Shown here: piece after piece, positions 6,811 through 9,494 of the stretch | How the letters are laid out: each line of letters opens with the position of its first letter | How positions within the stretch are numbered: the first letter of the stretch is position 1 | Assembly: GCA_003509845.1 (NCBI GenBank) | Contig: DOMR01000059.1 | Location: 209 to 9,702 of the forward strand | Reading direction: 5' to 3' | DNA from: Chitinophagaceae bacterium | GTDB taxonomy: Bacteria; Bacteroidota; Bacteroidia; Chitinophagales; Chitinophagaceae | Length of the DNA stretch: 9,494 nt | Notes under the pieces: generated by a model | What the model saw: only the letters and a program-made list of their open reading frames with translations | What the model was told of the DNA's origin: nothing | The model's database searches: none | Translations under genes and position numbers: made by a program

Positions 6811-6874
6811 TTAAAATATTTTTACAATTATTTATGATAGTAATACTATTATTTAAAATATTATTACTATTTTT
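6811..6874. repeat. 22-bp direct repeat, two copies 42 bp apart
   Basis: Bases 6811-6832 and 6853-6874 agree at 19 of 22 positions, and the first 15 bases (TTAAAATATTWTTAC) differ only once. The 42-bp offset is twice the 21-bp spacing of the two palindromic elements, so the left copy places a weaker third element at 6816-6828 (11 of 13 matches to the right element). This may be a third operator site or a decayed duplication. The low-complexity A+T composition makes chance similarity a real possibility. Confidence 0.4.
6837..6870. promoter_or_regulatory. Imperfect 34-bp palindrome: probable paired TetR operators
   Basis: The outer 9-base arms ATAGTAATA (6837-6845) and TATTACTAT (6862-6870) are exact reverse complements, and most inner bases also pair around the centre at 6853.5. 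The left part, ATAGTAATACTAT (6837-6849), is itself a 13-bp palindrome with one central base. The right part (6858-6870) matches its reverse complement at 12 of 13 positions. Centres at 6843 and 6864 are 21 bp apart, two helical turns, so two dimers could bind the same DNA face. The right element overlaps the sulP -7 box, which fits repression. Binding by the adjacent TetR protein is inferred from position. Confidence 0.5.
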
Positions 6875-6875
6875 G
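6868..6875 (+). promoter_or_regulatory. -7 promoter element of the sulP cluster
   Basis: TATTTTTG matches the Bacteroidota -7 consensus TAnnTTTG at all fixed positions. It would start transcription near 6881 and give a short A+T-rich leader of about 20 bases before the sulP ATG at 6902. No TTTG -33 box is visible upstream; that space is occupied by the palindromic elements. The first three bases overlap the right-hand operator element. Confidence 0.45.
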
Positions 6876-6901
6876 TCTTATCAATTTAAAAATTAACCAA
6901 A

Positions 6902-8440
6902 ATGAGTCTATTTAAACACATTAAAAACGATTTACCAGCAAGCATTGTGGTATTTTTTGTCGCTGTTCCCTTATGTTTAGGGATCGCACTTGCTTCTGGG
7001 GCTCCTTTATTTGCAGGTATCATAGCTGGTATCGTAGGGGGTATAGTTTGTGGGATCGCTAGTGGTTCTCCTTTAGGGGTTAGTGGCCCCGCTGCTGGCT
7101 TAGCCGTTATTGTATTAACCTCTATTGCTACTTTGGGAGGGTCTTATCAGGCATTTTTAACCGCTGTGGTTATTGCAGGATTGATACAATTGGCTTTGGG
7201 ATATGCGAAGGCAGGGTTTATCGCCTACTTTTTTCCAAGTTCGGTGATTAAAGGCATGTTATCGGGAATTGGCTTATTAATTATTTTGAAACAAATACCC
7301 CATGCACTGGGTTGGGATAAGGACGTTGAAGGAGATGATGCTTTTTTACAAGCAGATGGTCAAAATACGTTTTCTGAAATAGCTAGAGCATTTGAATTTA
7401 TCACACCGGGGGCGTTATTAATCGCTGGTGTATCACTTGCCATATTAATTTTATGGGATACGGTGCTTACCAAAAAACATAAAATATTTCAACTCCTTCA
7501 AGGACCAATCGTCGTAGTGGTATTAGGTATATTTTTTAACCTTGCTTATACGAATGGAATTTTACCTTTTAGTTTGAATGCGCAACAAATTGTATCTGTT
7601 CCTGTACCAAATTCAATGGCTGATTTTATTGGGCAGTTTACATTTCCAGATTTTTCAGTAATCACCAATTTGGAGGTTTGGAAAATTGCGATTGTTTTGG
7701 CAATTGTAGCTAGTTTAGAAACTTTATTATGTGTGGAAGCAACAGATAAATTAGATCCTGATAAAAGAGTTACACCTACCAATAGAGAATTAAAAGCACA
7801 AGGCTTAGGTAATATTGTATCCGGGTTAATTGGCGGATTACCAGTTACACAAGTCATTGTAAGAAGTTCTGCAAATATTAATTTTGGCGGTAAAACTAAA
7901 ATGTCTGCCATATTGCATGGTGTATTTTTATTAATCAGTGCCATATTTATAGCGAGCTTATTAAATTTAATTCCATTGGCTTCCTTAGCGGCTATTTTAT
8001 TGATGGTGGGTTACAAACTAGCGAAGCCAGATTTATTCAAACAAATGTATAAACTAGGTTGGGAGCAATTTATACCGTTTGTTGCAACAGTTGTTGCGAT
8101 TGTTGCAACTGATTTGTTAAAAGGGATAACCGTGGGCATCCTATTTGGAATATTTTATACCCTAAGACATAGTTACCGTAACTCACACCATATTAAGGAT
8201 AATGTAAGCGACCAAAATGGCAAAACAGTGCATCATATGGTACTTGCGGAAGAGGTATCCTTTTTTAACAAGGCAAGTTTGTTAAATACTTTTGATTCTA
8301 TTCCTAATAATAGTAAGGTAATCATTGATTGTACTAACTCTAAATCAATTGCTTATGATGTTATTGAGATTATTAAAGATTTTGAATACAATGCAAAAAC
8401 AAAATCTATTGAAGTGGAGAAAATAAATTTTAAGCCATAA
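6902..8440 (+). CDS. SulP-family inorganic anion transporter (probable bicarbonate uptake)
   Basis: Inner-membrane transporter of the SLC26/SulP family, 512 residues. The membrane domain covers about residues 10-422 and shows the family marks: an early PLCLGIALASGAP, the anion-site block GVSGPAAGLAVIV (59-71), SLETLLCVEATDKL (271-284, Glu273), and the conserved NIVSGLIGGLPVTQVIVRS (304-322) followed by GGKTKMSAILHG. A C-terminal segment, about residues 440-512, resembles a short STAS domain (KVIIDCTNS, then IAYDVIEIIKDF) but lacks the usual DSSG-like phospho-acceptor motif. Substrate cannot be read directly. The downstream beta-carbonic anhydrase makes bicarbonate the best inference, as in BicA-type SulP transporters; sulfate is the main alternative, but no sulfur-assimilation gene is nearby. 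It starts a cluster divergent from tetR. Confidence 0.94.
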   Translation: MSLFKHIKNDLPASIVVFFVAVPLCLGIALASGAPLFAGIIAGIVGGIVCGIASGSPLGVSGPAAGLAVIVLTSIATLGGSYQAFLTAVVIAGLIQLALGYAKAGFIAYFFPSSVIKGMLSGIGLLIILKQIPHALGWDKDVEGDDAFLQADGQNTFSEIARAFEFITPGALLIAGVSLAILILWDTVLTKKHKIFQLLQGPIVVVVLGIFFNLAYTNGILPFSLNAQQIVSVPVPNSMADFIGQFTFPDFSVITNLEVWKIAIVLAIVASLETLLCVEATDKLDPDKRVTPTNRELKAQGLGNIVSGLIGGLPVTQVIVRSSANINFGGKTKMSAILHGVFLLISAIFIASLLNLIPLASLAAILLMVGYKLAKPDLFKQMYKLGWEQFIPFVATVVAIVATDLLKGITVGILFGIFYTLRHSYRNSHHIKDNVSDQNGKTVHHMVLAEEVSFFNKASLLNTFDSIPNNSKVIIDCTNSKSIAYDVIEIIKDFEYNAKTKSIEVEKINFKP

Positions 8441-8441
8441 T

Positions 8442-9131
8442 ATGATACTGTTAAAGCGGACTTTTTTATTGCTTGGGTTTATTGTCGTGATCAATAATTG
8501 TGTCATTGGTCAGTCGAATAATGTAGGTACTTGGTTTGTTTATTTTGGCAATCAAAAAATATATGACAAATGGAATATACAATCTGATTTCCAGTATAGA
8601 GATTATCGATTTTTGGGTCAAAGAAACCAATTTCTTGCTAGGGCAGGATTGGGTTATAATTTAAAACCGCAAAATCATAATTTGCTTTTAGGCTATGCCT
8701 ATATTGCGACTAACGCTTATGATGAATTTGATAATAATACCAGTACAAAAATTGAACATAGAATTTATCAACAGTATTTGTATCGCAATAAGATAGGTTT
8801 AAATGCTTTGACCCATCGATTCCGGTTAGAGGAGCGTTTTTTTCCTAATGAATTTGGTTTAAGAGCAAGATATTTTATTTCATTACAAAAGCCTTTGGGA
8901 AGTAAAACTATCGCTAAAGGCAATACCTATCTATCAGCGTATAATGAATTGTTTGTCGATTTAAAATACGCAAAATTTGACCGAAACCGATTATATGCAG
9001 GTTTGGGGATTGGTATTAATGAGTCGATAAGGGTGGAGACCGGTTATATGATTCAGGCACAAAAAAATATTACCAGGGGGCAACTGCAATTAATACTCGT
9101 TAACAATTTGCCTTTTAAAAAACAACAATAA
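8442..9131 (+). CDS. DUF2490 outer-membrane beta-barrel protein
   Basis: A 229-residue protein with an N-terminal signal peptide (positive MILLKRT, hydrophobic LFLLLGFIVVINN-like core, likely cleavage after about residue 23 near CVIGQS). The mature part begins NNVGTWFVYFGNQKI, typical of DUF2490, and continues as alternating short strands rich in Tyr, Arg and Phe (YRDYRFLGQRNQFLARAGLGY, split by turns such as KPQNHN), characteristic of a small outer-membrane barrel. Around 115-150 lies HRFRLEERFFPNEFGLRARYF, a conserved DUF2490 stretch. No enzymatic function is known for the family. The ATG follows the sulP TAA by one base, so co-translation with the transporter is likely, and a role in passing or sensing the same solute at the outer membrane is a reasonable guess, not shown. 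Confidence 0.85.
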   Translation: MILLKRTFLLLGFIVVINNCVIGQSNNVGTWFVYFGNQKIYDKWNIQSDFQYRDYRFLGQRNQFLARAGLGYNLKPQNHNLLLGYAYIATNAYDEFDNNTSTKIEHRIYQQYLYRNKIGLNALTHRFRLEERFFPNEFGLRARYFISLQKPLGSKTIAKGNTYLSAYNELFVDLKYAKFDRNRLYAGLGIGINESIRVETGYMIQAQKNITRGQLQLILVNNLPFKKQQ

Positions 9132-9150
9132 AAAATATAAAAATAATAAT

Positions 9151-9494
9151 ATGAAGACATTAACCAAAGAATTGCAATCTGCTATAACACCATCACTTGC
9201 ATTGGAGCTAATAAAAGATGGAAATAAAAGATTTGTAAGCAATCTTAAAATAAATAGAAACCTTTTACAGCAAGCGAATGAAACATCTGATGGTCAGCAT
9301 CCATTTGCCGTAATCCTAAGCTGTATCGATAGTAGAACATCGGCCGAGTTAATTTTTGACCAAGGTTTAGGGGATGTATTCAGCGTAAGGATTGCTGGTA
9401 ATATTGTCAATGAAGATATATTGGGAAGCATGGAGTTTGGTTGTAAAGTGGCTGGTGCTAAAATTATTGTAGTACTAGGTCATACCAAATGCGG
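9151..9494 (+). CDS. Beta-class carbonic anhydrase (3' partial)
   Basis: Zinc enzyme that interconverts CO2 and bicarbonate in the cytoplasm. The gene runs off the right edge after 114 complete codons, roughly half of a usual beta-carbonic anhydrase of about 200-230 residues. The diagnostic residues are visible: Cys58, Asp60 and Arg62 in SCIDSRTSAELIFDQGLGD, the RIAGNIVNEDI block (80-90), and His111-Cys114 in VLGHTKC at the very end. Cys58, His111 and Cys114 are the zinc ligands, with the Asp60-Arg62 dyad needed for catalysis. No export signal is apparent. The ATG lies 19 A-rich bases downstream of the DUF2490 gene on the same strand, so it is probably the third gene of the sulP cluster and would equilibrate bicarbonate delivered by SulP. 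Confidence 0.95.
   Translation, partial: MKTLTKELQSAITPSLALELIKDGNKRFVSNLKINRNLLQQANETSDGQHPFAVILSCIDSRTSAELIFDQGLGDVFSVRIAGNIVNEDILGSMEFGCKVAGAKIIVVLGHTKC

Noticed and set aside
7546..7944. Minus-strand open frame of 132 codons inside sulP
   Set aside because: Antisense to the most conserved SulP block (GGLPVTQ region); no independent support.

Overview
The window is A+T-rich, tightly packed chromosomal DNA of a Bacteroidota bacterium, most likely near Chitinophagaceae; this placement is an inference. The evidence is the gene content (MaeB with a PTA domain, a DUF2490 barrel, DUF3050, a SOUL protein), starts that lack Shine-Dalgarno sequences, and upstream boxes matching the Bacteroidota -7 consensus TAnnTTTG. 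I see no tRNA, rRNA, CRISPR array, insertion sequence or prophage. The window holds nine protein genes; the first and last are cut by its edges.

Left block (1-3815, plus strand): the C-terminal ~547 residues of an NADP-type malic enzyme with its phosphotransacetylase-like domain, then an MlaE-type lipid-transport permease one base later, then a beta-CASP metallo-beta-lactamase (CPSF/RNase-like). They look co-transcribed. The permease lacks the ATPase and MCE genes that often sit beside it.

Middle block (3817-6102): an SRAP (YedK/HMCES) DNA-protein crosslink protein on the minus strand. Its true start is 19 codons inside the longest reading frame, because the protein must begin Met-Cys. Divergent from it is a membrane-anchored SOUL haem-binding-like protein, followed by a DUF3050 protein with a probable haem-oxygenase-like helical fold.

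Right block (6103-9494): a TetR-family regulator on the minus strand, divergent from a plus-strand cluster of a SulP anion transporter, a DUF2490 outer-membrane barrel and a beta-carbonic anhydrase (truncated by the window end). This reads as a bicarbonate/CO2 handling cassette: anhydrase in the cytoplasm, SulP in the inner membrane, barrel in the outer membrane, under a local regulator. The divergent spacer has -7-like boxes facing both ways. Between them is an imperfect 34-bp palindrome made of two 13-bp half-elements whose centres are 21 bp apart, with a weaker third element another 21 bp away. This is the most interesting structure in the window.

Two convergent gene pairs meet tail to tail with one and zero bases between stop codons, so no separate intergenic terminators exist there. 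No gene-free stretch exceeds 300 bases; the longest is the ~124-base tetR/sulP spacer.
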